Shown one piece after another: positions 49,445 through 58,998 of a DNA stretch of 64,000 bases (positions are counted from its first letter, which is position 1; each line of letters opens with the position of its first letter). A program made the translations under genes and the position numbers. The stretch is from contig NZ_QEVW01000015.1 in NCBI RefSeq assembly GCF_003287275.1, positions 248,001 through 312,000 on the forward strand. Reading direction: 5' to 3'. Source of the stretch: Paenibacillus taichungensis (GTDB taxonomy: Bacteria; Bacillota; Bacilli; Paenibacillales; Paenibacillaceae). The notes below the pieces were generated by a model. That model was not told the DNA's origin and did no database searches. It saw only the letters and a list, made by a program, of their open reading frames with translations.

Positions 49445-51820
49445 TTATTTCGCTTCAACGACTATAGTCACTTTGGTTTTCACACCTGCATAAGTCACGG
49501 TAATGGTTGCTTTACCCTTACCATTGGCCTGAATGATGCCATCTTTCACCGATGCTGTCGCAATACGGGAAGATTTCCACAGTGCCGGCTTGGATACGTT
49601 CGCTTCGCTGCCATCGGCATACGTTGCTGTAGCAACCAGGGTTGCTTTGTCACCAGGCTTCATGGTCAGGGTTACTTTATCGGTTTGCAAATATTTCAGT
49701 GTATCTACATCGACTGCAATGGTTACCGTCTTGCTGCCGTACTTCGCTGTAATTTTTGCTTTACCTGAACCTGTCGCTTTTACTTTACCTTTGGTTACCT
49801 GAGCTACTTTGTAGCTGTTGGTTTTCCATTCTGCTTTGTCCGTGACATCACGCTCACTGCCATCGCTCAGATATGCAGTAACCGTAAGATCAGCGGAATC
49901 ACCAGTTTTCAGGGAAAGAGCCGGTTCGGATGCTTCAATGCGTGAAATAACGTCCACTTCAACCTGAATGGTCACTTTGTTGGAACCATATTCAGCCGTG
50001 ATATTGGCTTTACCGCTGCTGTTGGCAGTGATAACCCCTTTTTTCACATCGGCTACGCGGGAGTTGCTTGATTTCCATGTTGCATCGGATGAAACATCCT
50101 TGGTCAAGCCATCTTCATCCGTAGCTGTGAGTACGATTTGTTGTGTTTCCTTGGAGGACAACACCACAAAGTTCACATCTGCCTCCAGCCCACTAGCCAT
50201 GCCTACTTCAACAGGCAGAGTTAACGTTTTACCTTCAATTTTGGCTGTGATGGTCACTTTACCTGTTGCAATACCCGTCACGACACCTTTGCTGTCCACT
50301 TCAGCGAGTTTCTCACTGCTGCTGCTCCAATCCGCATCTTCGGACACATCTTTGGATGTATCACCGTATACGGCCAATACTTTCACAGATAATGTACCAC
50401 CAACGGCTACAGAACCTTTTTTCTTGTCCATTTCATACTTGTCCGGAACATCTACATTCACTGTGAATTTAACGGTTTTGCCGCCGTATGCCGCAGTGAT
50501 GGTTGCTGTTCCCGATTTATAGGCGATCAGCTCGCCGCCAGATACATATACAACATCCGCATTGCTGGATGTCCAAGTTGCTTTGGATGTTACGTCTTCT
50601 GTACTTGCATCAATATATTCCGCATTGGCTACCAATTTCTTGGTTTTGTTATCACCTGTAACACTCATAGCCAGTTTATCTTCGACACCCGCAATATCCA
50701 GATATCTTGCCGTATCAACGTCAACCGTGATTTCCACTGTTTTGCCGCTATACGTTGCTTTGATTGTCGTAGAACCCGCGCCAATCGCTGTGACTTGTCC
50801 CTTGAATACCGTCGCTACCTTCTCGTTGCTGGATGTCCATGTTGCTTGATCCGTTACATTTACATCAGCACTGTTCGGGTAAGAAGCAGTCAATACTACA
50901 TTTGCTGTTTTATTGGATTCACTCAAACGGAAGAAAATGCTCTGTTTCTCCACACTCAGTTTGCTTGTCAGATCAACATCCACATCTACCGATACGGATT
51001 TCGTTCCGTATTTGGCAGTGATCTTAGCAGAACCTGCGGAGTATCCTGTAATTTCACCTTTTAATGCATCTGCTACTTTTTCATTACTTGACGTCCACTC
51101 TGCCAGATCCGTTACATCTTTGGTTGTGCCATCTGGATAGGTGGCTGTCAATTTTACAGTTTCGCTTTTGTTCAAGAGCAGATTGACCTGCTTCTTGTCC
51201 ACATCCACACGTTTAACAACCTCAACGTTAACATCCACAGTCACACTTTGACTGCCGACTTTACCTGTGATGACAGCTGTACCGGCGCTTTGTCCAGTAA
51301 CTTTACCATTCACAACCGTTGCCACTTTCTCGTCATCGGATGACCACTCAGCTACTTTGGATGCATCTGCATTCGTCGTATTATCACTGTAAGTTGCTGT
51401 CAAAATAATGTCTTTGCTATCCCCTGTGCGCAAGTCCAGCGACTGCACGTTTTTGGAAAGGGCTTTGACCTTTTTGGTCACATTCACCTGAACCGTTTGA
51501 CTCTGAGACAGATACGAAGTTGTAATGGTTGCCGTACCTTCCTTTTTGGCAGTAATGGCACCATTATATACAGTCGCTATCGAAGTATCACTGCTACTCC
51601 AGGAAGAACTGATGGTTACGTTAGCCGATGTATTATCGGTATATACTCCTGTCACCGTAACCGAACTGGAATCACCCACTTCGAGCGACAGCTCATTTTT
51701 GGAAACTACAATTTTGGACAGTTCTTTATCTGCCGCAGCGGCCAAGCCTACGTTGGAAATACTCAGCACCAATACCAGCATCATCACCATGTACTTGGTC
51801 AATCTTGGCTTTAACATCAT
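49445..51820 (-). CDS. Exported protein of nine bacterial Ig-like (BIG_2) repeats
   Basis: A 791-residue secreted protein. A signal peptide of about 30 residues ends GLAAAAD. The rest is nine repeats of about 85 residues, each with a form like LTATYPDGTTKDVTDLAEWTSSNEKVADALKGEITGYSAGSAKITAKYGTKSVSVDVDV. The key Trp of each repeat is visible (for example AEWTSSNEKVA, ATWKSSNSRVA, ALWKSSRIATA). There is no SLH domain, LPXTG motif or enzyme domain, and it ends VVEAK. It may be a surface stalk or matrix protein. GGGGGGAA precedes the ATG. A hairpin-rich gap separates it from the converging chromate genes. Confidence 0.85.
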   Translation of the reverse strand: MMLKPRLTKYMVMMLVLVLSISNVGLAAAADKELSKIVVSKNELSLEVGDSSSVTVTGVYTDNTSANVTISSSWSSSDTSIATVYNGAITAKKEGTATITTSYLSQSQTVQVNVTKKVKALSKNVQSLDLRTGDSKDIILTATYSDNTTNADASKVAEWSSDDEKVATVVNGKVTGQSAGTAVITGKVGSQSVTVDVNVEVVKRVDVDKKQVNLLLNKSETVKLTATYPDGTTKDVTDLAEWTSSNEKVADALKGEITGYSAGSAKITAKYGTKSVSVDVDVDLTSKLSVEKQSIFFRLSESNKTANVVLTASYPNSADVNVTDQATWTSSNEKVATVFKGQVTAIGAGSTTIKATYSGKTVEITVDVDTARYLDIAGVEDKLAMSVTGDNKTKKLVANAEYIDASTEDVTSKATWTSSNADVVYVSGGELIAYKSGTATITAAYGGKTVKFTVNVDVPDKYEMDKKKGSVAVGGTLSVKVLAVYGDTSKDVSEDADWSSSSEKLAEVDSKGVVTGIATGKVTITAKIEGKTLTLPVEVGMASGLEADVNFVVLSSKETQQIVLTATDEDGLTKDVSSDATWKSSNSRVADVKKGVITANSSGKANITAEYGSNKVTIQVEVDVISRIEASEPALSLKTGDSADLTVTAYLSDGSERDVTDKAEWKTNSYKVAQVTKGKVKATGSGKAKITAKYGSKTVTIAVDVDTLKYLQTDKVTLTMKPGDKATLVATATYADGSEANVSKPALWKSSRIATASVKDGIIQANGKGKATITVTYAGVKTKVTIVVEAK

Positions 51821-52026
51821 TTCCCCCCGATTCTTATCATTTTGTTCCTTAGTTTAATGTCGGTAAGTTCTTTCCAGATGTTTAGACTTTCAGGGAATTT
51901 TCAGGGGAATTTGTGGGGATTCATTCTTCCGATCTATCGATTTCCAAATGATTCATACCTGCAAATATTACGCATATCCTATGTATAGTCACTATTTTGA
52001 AGTCATTTATCGATCGGGGGAGACAC

Positions 52027-52647
52027 ATGAGTCAGCCTTTTGACTACAAAGGATATTGGGAACAAACGTATAGCTCAGGCGAGACATCCGGAAGGGGTTC
52101 ATACGGGGTACTCGCTGAATTCAAGGCAGAGGTGGTAAATGGGCTGATTCAGCGTGAGGGTATTTCCAGCGTCATTGAATTTGGATGCGGAGATGGCAAT
52201 CAACTGCAATATATGAATTATAATACGTATCTAGGTCTCGATGTAGCCGGCTCGTCGGTGCGTTTATGCGTTTCCAAGTTTGCTAACGATACCTCAAAGA
52301 GTTTCATGTTATATACACCTGGCCTGTGGATTAATCGCGGTTTCCTGCAAGCTGATCTCACCGTCTGTCTGGATGTGCTCTATCATATTACGGACGAAAC
52401 GGATTTTCGCAATACACTCTACGACATTCTGCACGCTTCGTCAGGGTGGGTTGTGTTGTATACTCGTTTGAAAGAAAACGGTAATCCAGGCGTTAGCACC
52501 ATTCAGGACCGAAATATTTTTGATTATCTGTTCAACTATCCCGAATTCAAAGTACATGAAATTATTCCTCAGCGATATCCCGCCCAGTCCTCGGCCGACT
52601 TTGTCATCTTAAGACGAACACCCGTCATCGAAAATAAAACAGATTAA
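52027..52647 (+). CDS. SAM-dependent methyltransferase
   Basis: A 206-residue class-I methyltransferase. The SAM motif is SVIEFGCGDGNQLQYM, and the next strand YLGLDVAGSSVRLCV carries the acidic residue for the ribose. DLTVCLDVLYHITDE is motif post-I. GGGGGAGA lies before the ATG at 52027; the frame is open to 51997. The substrate is unknown. Close in build to small methyltransferases of cell-surface sugar clusters, but here it stands alone. Confidence 0.78.
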   Translation: MSQPFDYKGYWEQTYSSGETSGRGSYGVLAEFKAEVVNGLIQREGISSVIEFGCGDGNQLQYMNYNTYLGLDVAGSSVRLCVSKFANDTSKSFMLYTPGLWINRGFLQADLTVCLDVLYHITDETDFRNTLYDILHASSGWVVLYTRLKENGNPGVSTIQDRNIFDYLFNYPEFKVHEIIPQRYPAQSSADFVILRRTPVIENKTD

Positions 52648-52651
52648 TACC

Positions 52652-52711
52652 GAGGGTGTGCTCCGCCTCCAAAACAGGAATACCCTTTCCCATTAGGAGG
52701 CAGGCACACTC
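52652..52711. repeat. Inverted repeat between the methyltransferase and GH88 genes
   Basis: GAGGGTGTG and GCCTCC (52652-52670) pair with GGAGGC and CACACTC (52696-52711). It lies between converging genes, but lacks a T run, so terminator function is doubtful. Confidence 0.4.
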
Positions 52712-52803
52712 GAACGGCTGTATGGTAGGTCGTATACTTATGCCCCCTCACGCATACTCGCCGCTTGAAGTGTAACATTCCTGATTCCCTGATTCTTGTT
52801 TCT

Positions 52804-53940
52804 CTAAAATAAACCCGGGCGGCCACTCAGCTTCGCCAGCGCCTCCATATAGAAATAATCGCCGTATATAATCGGCACATTCAAGCCGCGACCCTCTGGA
52901 TAATGCACCGTGCCCTGCATGATTAGACCTTCTTCCGCGGCCGTCTCACCAGAGCTGTAGTTCTCATGCAGCCCGCGAAGGATACGTTCTGCCGCGGCTG
53001 CATATTCTTCGCCGCGCGGCGACAGCTTCGCCAGCTCCAACAGTCCGCTTGCGGCAATCGCCGAAGCGGACGAGTCCCACGCCACCTGATGCTCGGCAGG
53101 TGCGCGGAAATCCCACACCGGCACGATTTCTTCGCCAAGCATGGCGAGGAAGAAATCAGCCGCCCGCTCCGCTGTCTCCAGATAGCGGGCTTCGCCCGTA
53201 TACCGGAAAGACAGCGCAAACCCGTGCAACGCCCAGGCGGTACCCCGCGCCCAGGCTGAACCTGGCGCATGGCCCTGCCCGCCATGCTCCTGCAGCTTCT
53301 GCCCCGTGAGTGGATCGAACTCCACCACGTGGCAGATGGACCCGTCAGCGCGGACGAATTCGCGCGCCACGGTGTCCGCATGCGCTTCCGCCAGGCAGCG
53401 GAAGCGCGTGTCGCCGCTCTGCTCGGATGCCCAGTAGAGCAGCGGCAGGTTCATCATGCTGTCGATGATGGCTACGCCGCGCGTATCCATGGTTGACGAG
53501 CTGAAGTTCCAGGCGCGGATGAATTCACCGCGCACGTTAAAACGGGCAGCGAGCAGATTGGCGGCGAGTATTCCCCGCCGCCGACCATCTGCGCTGCCGG
53601 TCTGGCGGTAGTTGGCTACGCCACTAAGCAGCCAGATGAACCCGAGATCGTGATCCACCGATTCGGGATCACGCAGACAACCTTCCAATTGCCGTTCACA
53701 ACTTTCGGCAATGCGGGATAACGGAGCGACAGCTTCGTTTTCCGGCGACTCGCCATAGACAAGCCATAACAGCCCCGGCCAGAAGCCGGCGGTCCACCAT
53801 TCGGGATCATTTCGGTCATATATGCCCTGCGGCGCAGTGTGCGGAAATGTATCCTTGATGCGCTGCGCGTTGCGAATCGTTTTGGCTGCTCCTTGCCGCC
53901 AGGCTTCCTCCAGCCATTTCACTGATGTTGATGTATTCAT
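52804..53940 (-). CDS. Glycoside hydrolase family 88, unsaturated glucuronyl hydrolase
   Basis: A 378-residue (alpha/alpha)6-barrel enzyme that removes the unsaturated uronic acid left by polysaccharide lyases. The two key Asp are in ESVDHDLGFIWLL and GVAIIDSMMNLPLLYWAS. Other family marks are YDRNDPEWWTAGFWPGLLWL and GHAPGSAWARGTAWALHGFALSFRYT. No signal peptide, so it acts inside the cell. GGAGGGATAGG precedes the ATG. The coding region is visibly richer in GC than most of the window. It is the last gene of the lyase operon. Confidence 0.9.
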   Translation of the reverse strand: MNTSTSVKWLEEAWRQGAAKTIRNAQRIKDTFPHTAPQGIYDRNDPEWWTAGFWPGLLWLVYGESPENEAVAPLSRIAESCERQLEGCLRDPESVDHDLGFIWLLSGVANYRQTGSADGRRRGILAANLLAARFNVRGEFIRAWNFSSSTMDTRGVAIIDSMMNLPLLYWASEQSGDTRFRCLAEAHADTVAREFVRADGSICHVVEFDPLTGQKLQEHGGQGHAPGSAWARGTAWALHGFALSFRYTGEARYLETAERAADFFLAMLGEEIVPVWDFRAPAEHQVAWDSSASAIAASGLLELAKLSPRGEEYAAAAERILRGLHENYSSGETAAEEGLIMQGTVHYPEGRGLNVPIIYGDYFYMEALAKLSGRPGLF

Positions 53941-53955
53941 AAACCTATCCCTCCT

Positions 53956-55896
53956 CTAATTCATACCCAATCTGATCGTAAACGTGATACTTCGCCCCTC
54001 GCTCACTTCCATCCGCGCTTCCTTCAGCAATCCGTTGCGGGATGCCACAGGCTGTTCCTTGAGATGAATAGTGGCTCCTTCATCCAACACATTGGATTCT
54101 ACATAAGCTTCCCGGTACTCGCTGCGCACAGCCTGCTTGGAATGCGTGATGTCAGCCTGCTCGCGGCCGTCACTGAACATCAATGGAATGAGTGCCCCGA
54201 CAGCCTCGAGCTCACCGTCGAATTCATATGTTACAGTAAGTAAATCCGCCTGCTGTACATAATGGGTTTGCAGTGAATCGAGCCCGGTTAGTGGGCCAAG
54301 CCATGTCACCGTAAATGCATTGGCCTGATCCTGATGCTTCCCATCGTCTCGCCCCAGAGAAGCTGAATCATTCCGGACCTCTCGATCGACCGTCTCAAGC
54401 AAAATCGAACCTCCGCCATCGCCAGGATTAATCCCGGCATCCCGGTCATAATCAGCACCTGACGGAATGCCCCCGGCAAGACTGTGCCAGTTCCCATCTG
54501 CCGTCTTCCAGACAGGACAATAGCTCAGCGGACCCACTTCCCCTTCCGCAAACTCCGTGAATCCGGTTTGCACATGTCCAGCAGCGGAAGGACCGATCAG
54601 CCCTGGCAATCCCGCCTGTTGTATCCGCACAAGACCGGGAACCGTGTATGGATCATTCATGGCCGTATGCAGAATCATTTGTTGACCTGGTACCGAGGCA
54701 ATGATCGTTTCAAACCATCCGTCGGCCTGCAACACCCGGTTGCCTATCTCGGAAGGAAGGTATATTTCCGTTACATCTTCAGCAGGAGCGCTAAGGCAGG
54801 CATGGGCCAGCGCTGCTGCCGTCCACAGATTATAACCCGTATGATTCGTATAGATTTCGTAGCCATGACGTGCCTCAGGTGCATATTCGTTGCGAACTAT
54901 TTTCAGACGCCCATCTTCCATCTTCCAGCGCTCCACCGCTTCGAAACACCGATTGGCCGCACGAGCGAACGCGCCAGCCATCACCCGATCTCCAGCCTGT
55001 AAGGCCTGTGCTGCATGGACAGAACATACGTAGGCTGCAGCCGCTTCATTCCATTGATGTTGGGAGCTGCGTCCACGCGGAGGAATCTCCCCCAGCGGTG
55101 ACAGTGTAAGCAGCGTACTGAATGCACCATGACGTAAATGTTTCTTCAACTCACCAGCGCAGGCCCCGTCATATCCCGCTTCTAGCATGACATCCAGATG
55201 ATAGCGGGTCGCAATATCATAGGAAAATGGACAATTTGGATGATCCAGCGGACCGTCCTGATATAGTCCAAGCGGTGTGAAGCGTGGCAGATGATACCGA
55301 TTCAGATAACGGTCCATCCAATCCGTACCCTCACTGGCAAGCTGTTCCCTCAAGCGCAGATATTCTCCAGAGATCATGATGGCGTTCCAGTTGATCATAC
55401 GATTGGGATTGTTCATTTTGCTCATTGTAAAAACATAATCTTGTTCAGGCTGTATCTTCTTAAGAGCCTCTGCCCAGACCTTTGCTTGCTCAGGCACATG
55501 CGGCTTCAACAGTATGTAAGCTCTCATCATCAACACAGGGAAAAAGTCAGGATGATGATCCGGTGCACACCTCTTCACGACAACATCAATGCTATGTGAC
55601 AGGGCCGATGCGGCCGAAGCAAGCAGGTCCATATGTCCCGCCTGAACAAGAACCGATGCAGCCATTGCATATGCTGGTGTGGAATAGTATCGCTCCGCCT
55701 CCGAGAACGGATCAATAATGGCGCCACTACTGTCCTGGTATGGTGTATAAGCCCGAACAACACTCTCCACAAGGGCCAATTTGCGAGCCTGATTCCAACC
55801 ATCTGACGGGGCAGGCCCCGCCTCCTCAGCCAGTTTACGGTAATTCTCGAGTGCATCTCTCCATGGATACGTTGATGCGGCTGTATACTTACTCAC
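53956..55896 (-). CDS. Uncharacterised 646-residue protein, possible intracellular polysaccharide-processing enzyme
   Basis: GTG start behind GGAGGTGAG. The first 390 residues are helical with aromatic and polar turns, as in (alpha/alpha) toroids: MSKMNNPNRMINWNAIMISGEYLRLRE, LGLYQDGPLDHPNCPFSYDIATRYHLDVML and RGRSSQHQWNEAAAAYVCSVHAAQ. The last 240 residues look like beta sandwich (SILLETVDREV, ADLLTVTYEFDGELEAVGALIPLMF, ITFTIRLGMN). This layout is common to lyases and hydrolases of uronic-acid polymers. There is no signal peptide. It lies between the heparinase-like gene (19-base gap) and GH88 (15-base gap). I do not recognise a named family. Confidence 0.6.
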   Translation of the reverse strand: MSKYTAASTYPWRDALENYRKLAEEAGPAPSDGWNQARKLALVESVVRAYTPYQDSSGAIIDPFSEAERYYSTPAYAMAASVLVQAGHMDLLASAASALSHSIDVVVKRCAPDHHPDFFPVLMMRAYILLKPHVPEQAKVWAEALKKIQPEQDYVFTMSKMNNPNRMINWNAIMISGEYLRLREQLASEGTDWMDRYLNRYHLPRFTPLGLYQDGPLDHPNCPFSYDIATRYHLDVMLEAGYDGACAGELKKHLRHGAFSTLLTLSPLGEIPPRGRSSQHQWNEAAAAYVCSVHAAQALQAGDRVMAGAFARAANRCFEAVERWKMEDGRLKIVRNEYAPEARHGYEIYTNHTGYNLWTAAALAHACLSAPAEDVTEIYLPSEIGNRVLQADGWFETIIASVPGQQMILHTAMNDPYTVPGLVRIQQAGLPGLIGPSAAGHVQTGFTEFAEGEVGPLSYCPVWKTADGNWHSLAGGIPSGADYDRDAGINPGDGGGSILLETVDREVRNDSASLGRDDGKHQDQANAFTVTWLGPLTGLDSLQTHYVQQADLLTVTYEFDGELEAVGALIPLMFSDGREQADITHSKQAVRSEYREAYVESNVLDEGATIHLKEQPVASRNGLLKEARMEVSEGRSITFTIRLGMN

Positions 55897-55915
55897 GTAT
55901 GCTCACCTCCATCTT

Positions 55916-57931
55916 TCACTTTGGTTCAATCGTGAACTTCAGCTCACACACCGTCTCCAGCAGATCAGTTTCATCACTTCCCGCACCGGAGTTATCCGAC
56001 TGCTCTCGCCATTCAAGGGATGTCCGATAAAATGTAACTGGCACATGGTCATGATCAACCGTATTAATGATCTCTATATCCGCCTGCAATTGGCTTGCAT
56101 CATACGTCATACTTACCGTTGCTTGTTCGCCATGCCATTGAATCTGCCCCTCGTGTGCCTTCTCAGGTATCCTTCTACTCATAAACCGCTCCGTCACACT
56201 CGGCCGTTTCAATTCACCCACCGAATGTAATGTGCCTGATGAAGACGCCGCTCTGTTTTTCCATTGAAACCGATCCTTCAGACGCAGTTCTGCCACGCTC
56301 CCGACATCATTAGCAGAACCGCTCCAATGCAACTGGCGTGTATAACGAGCGAGCGAAGTTGCTTCAGGATAAGCTGCTGTCAGTTCCAAACAGGCATCCA
56401 GTCTACGGTCATCGTCCGAAATCTTCGTCTCAAGAATCTGTGCTTGCGCCTCGCGCCCTGAGCTCTGCTCCTTCCCCTCAATCCGGGGCACGCTATGCCC
56501 GGACGAACTGATGTGAAACAACTGCTCTCTGCCCGGAGCAAAATAGGCTTGTGTATACAGCCCTGCTCCCGGATCACAAAGAATGTTTTCGCCACCACAA
56601 TGGATCATAAATTGCCCAAGATCATTATGGTTATGGGGTTCATCGTTATGCCCTGCCTTGACGGAAAAAGCAATAGCGAGAGGTTCATCTTTGGTAAGAT
56701 CTGCGCTTGGAGAACCAAGCGCTCCCTTCGCAATCATCCAGCCCAAATCTTCCAAAATGATCACTCGTTCCGCCGGAACAGTCCCAGCTTCTTGAAGGTA
56801 CATTGCCGGACTGCTCCACATCACGTTGCGCAGCAGGTGAGCCCAGCGGCGACAGGGATCATCGGTAAACAAAGGAATATGAAACGGCAGATCGACTTGT
56901 ATACCAAAACGAGATGTTAGAAGTGAGAGCAAACCCGAAGGAATCTCTTGCTGCTCCGCACTATCCGAATAATTCACGAAGGTTCCTCCCGACAGATGAA
57001 CCCGCAGTGGGAAGGCTGCAATCGCCGCTATTTTCGAACCATTCAGCAGATCCAACTTACCTTCACTGTATTCACGCAGCATGTCGGCATAATAGACGAA
57101 ATAACCGAACCCATATACCCAGTAACCAATGCCTTCTGCACAGCCGCCATCCATGCCATAGCCACTCAGAAATGCCTGCATGGAACGAATCGTCTGACCA
57201 ACCGATTCTGTGAGAATCACTTCTTCCTCCAACAGTAATAATCCAGCCATGCCACAGCATCCGCTGCACACAGCAGACCAGTTATGATTTGCATCTTGCC
57301 AGTGATAGGTACGTTGTTCCCGATAGAGCGGTGTGAAGATACGTCGCTCGGCCTCAGCCCTAATCCGCTGGATGATACGTGGATCCAGTCGATCCGCGTG
57401 AATCGTCACGATTTCGGCCAGCATATGCACCGTCTCCGCGGCAAACAGATCAATATTACCGGTGACCTGTTCCACTCCCCCCGAACCCAAATGTGCAGGC
57501 AAACACCATGTATACTCACCACATACATCCCACAACATATCCTCCAATGTCTCTATCCATCTCGGCGCATTCAAATCCACAGCGAGCAGCGCTATTGCCG
57601 CCAGACGTCCCCTGCGTTCAAAGTACGCATCCTCATACAACTTTCGTTCTCCTGTATCCCCAAACTTCCGATAAAGACCAAATGACAGCGAAGGCAAGCT
57701 TTCGTTCAGGGCACGTTCCCCATAGCTGCTCAGATCTGTGTAAAAAGAAGTTAGCTCTGGTTGCAATAATGCCTTTCCAATGGCATCGATAGAGCAGATT
57801 GAGGGTGTTGAAGCAAGCAGAGCCTGCTGACTCCTCTTTCTGTTTTGTACCATCCGATGTACTGCCTGTTGAATGACCATAGAATCCGGCATGGATATGG
57901 AACCGACTTTACTTTGATTGGTGTTTTCCAT
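55916..57931 (-). CDS. Heparinase II/III family protein, cytoplasmic
   Basis: A 671-residue protein. The N-terminal 330 residues form a helical toroid (NHNWSAVCSGCCGMAGLLLLEEEVI, GYGMDGGCAEGIGYWVYGFGYFVYYADML); the rest is a beta-sandwich with the Heparinase_II_III core AFSVKAGHNDEPHNHNDLGQFMIHCGGENILCDPGAGLYTQAYFAPGREQLFHISSSGHSVP. Such enzymes cut glycosaminoglycan-like or other uronic-acid chains by elimination. No signal peptide, so it likely cuts imported oligosaccharides. The ATG at 57931 has GGGTG six bases before it; a GTG lies nine bases earlier. First gene of a three-gene operon. Confidence 0.83.
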   Translation of the reverse strand: MENTNQSKVGSISMPDSMVIQQAVHRMVQNRKRSQQALLASTPSICSIDAIGKALLQPELTSFYTDLSSYGERALNESLPSLSFGLYRKFGDTGERKLYEDAYFERRGRLAAIALLAVDLNAPRWIETLEDMLWDVCGEYTWCLPAHLGSGGVEQVTGNIDLFAAETVHMLAEIVTIHADRLDPRIIQRIRAEAERRIFTPLYREQRTYHWQDANHNWSAVCSGCCGMAGLLLLEEEVILTESVGQTIRSMQAFLSGYGMDGGCAEGIGYWVYGFGYFVYYADMLREYSEGKLDLLNGSKIAAIAAFPLRVHLSGGTFVNYSDSAEQQEIPSGLLSLLTSRFGIQVDLPFHIPLFTDDPCRRWAHLLRNVMWSSPAMYLQEAGTVPAERVIILEDLGWMIAKGALGSPSADLTKDEPLAIAFSVKAGHNDEPHNHNDLGQFMIHCGGENILCDPGAGLYTQAYFAPGREQLFHISSSGHSVPRIEGKEQSSGREAQAQILETKISDDDRRLDACLELTAAYPEATSLARYTRQLHWSGSANDVGSVAELRLKDRFQWKNRAASSSGTLHSVGELKRPSVTERFMSRRIPEKAHEGQIQWHGEQATVSMTYDASQLQADIEIINTVDHDHVPVTFYRTSLEWREQSDNSGAGSDETDLLETVCELKFTIEPK

Positions 57932-58070
57932 TGAATTCACCCTAATCTATATGGAATACGAAACCTTCATTATATGTAACCGATTTCATTTTACCGGATA
58001 ATGCTGTACATTTGAAGAGTTATCCATCATATCCATCCAAATTAACCACAGAATTCCTGCCCCAAATATA

Positions 58071-58103
58071 AAAAAACGAAGAACCCACCTGGGTTCCTCG
58101 TTT
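58071..58103 (-). terminator. Terminator after the SGNH hydrolase
   Basis: AAACGAGGAACCCA pairs with TGGGTTCTTCGTTT (one mismatch) around a two-base loop; a T run follows on the minus strand. Confidence 0.85.
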
Positions 58104-58143
58104 CATTCAGCTTTTTAGAGCAAGCTGGATACTTCTAATTCAA

Positions 58144-58800
58144 TTAATCAATCGCCAGTGGAGAATTTTGTACAACAGAGAGCCACTGACGTGCGATCAG
58201 CTCATGGCCCGCTGCGGTTGGATGCACACCATCCCATAACCAGTAGGCTGCGTCAGCTTGTTCGAGAGCATCGTTGAACGTTTGCTGCAAAGGTACCCAG
58301 ACCGCGCCGAACTCACTGGCGAGCTCACGGACCAGATGTTGATACTGCCCGATAAGCTCCTGCCAAGTGTCCCAACACTCCACTGTAGCTCCGGTTTTAA
58401 GAATGAACGGCTCCATTAAAACCAGCCCGGTATTCGGCATTACTTCCCGTGTTTCCTCCAGCAAATGACGATATGCACGTCCAAGACGATCCGTCACTCC
58501 ACTGGGTTCGTCATTCACGGTACGCCATGCATCATTAACACCGATTAGAATGCTGATCAGATCCGGCTTCAGACTAAAGGTGTCCTCGTTCCAGCGTGCA
58601 TACAGATCGGAAGCGCGGTCCCCGCTAATTCCTCTGTTGTAGAACGTTGGCTGTTTTGCTGCCAGTTCCACACCCAGTTTGCTTGAGATCAGATACGCAT
58701 AGCCATGCCCGAGGAAATGATTCGGATCATCGTTGCGCGATCTTCCTCCGTCTGTAATGGAGTCTCCCTGAAAAAGTATAACGGATGAATGTATACTCAT
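58144..58800 (-). CDS. SGNH/GDSL-family hydrolase, probable carbohydrate acetylesterase
   Basis: A 218-residue esterase with all four SGNH blocks: FQGDSITDGG (catalytic Ser), RGISGDRASDL (Gly), LIGVNDAW (Asn) and WDGVHPTAAGHELIA (Asp and His). Cytoplasmic. GGAAGGA lies before the ATG at 58800. Similar to intracellular rhamnogalacturonan or xylan acetylesterases; among lyase and GH88 genes it probably removes acetyl groups from the same oligosaccharides. It has its own terminator. Confidence 0.83.
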   Translation of the reverse strand: MSIHSSVILFQGDSITDGGRSRNDDPNHFLGHGYAYLISSKLGVELAAKQPTFYNRGISGDRASDLYARWNEDTFSLKPDLISILIGVNDAWRTVNDEPSGVTDRLGRAYRHLLEETREVMPNTGLVLMEPFILKTGATVECWDTWQELIGQYQHLVRELASEFGAVWVPLQQTFNDALEQADAAYWLWDGVHPTAAGHELIARQWLSVVQNSPLAID

Positions 58801-58998
58801 AATCAAAACCGTTCCTTCCTGTATGTAAAATGAAAACCTCAACTCTTCAGTCTCCATTTTATCCCTTTCGGGCGCAATAGAAAATAGCGTTTTCAGGACG
58901 AAACTCTCTAAGTTAACTCTCCTCGTTGTACTTCCGACAAGATCACCCGCAGTTCTCTACGTCTATGAGACGTTTCAGGTCTTTAAGTTTCCAGGATT

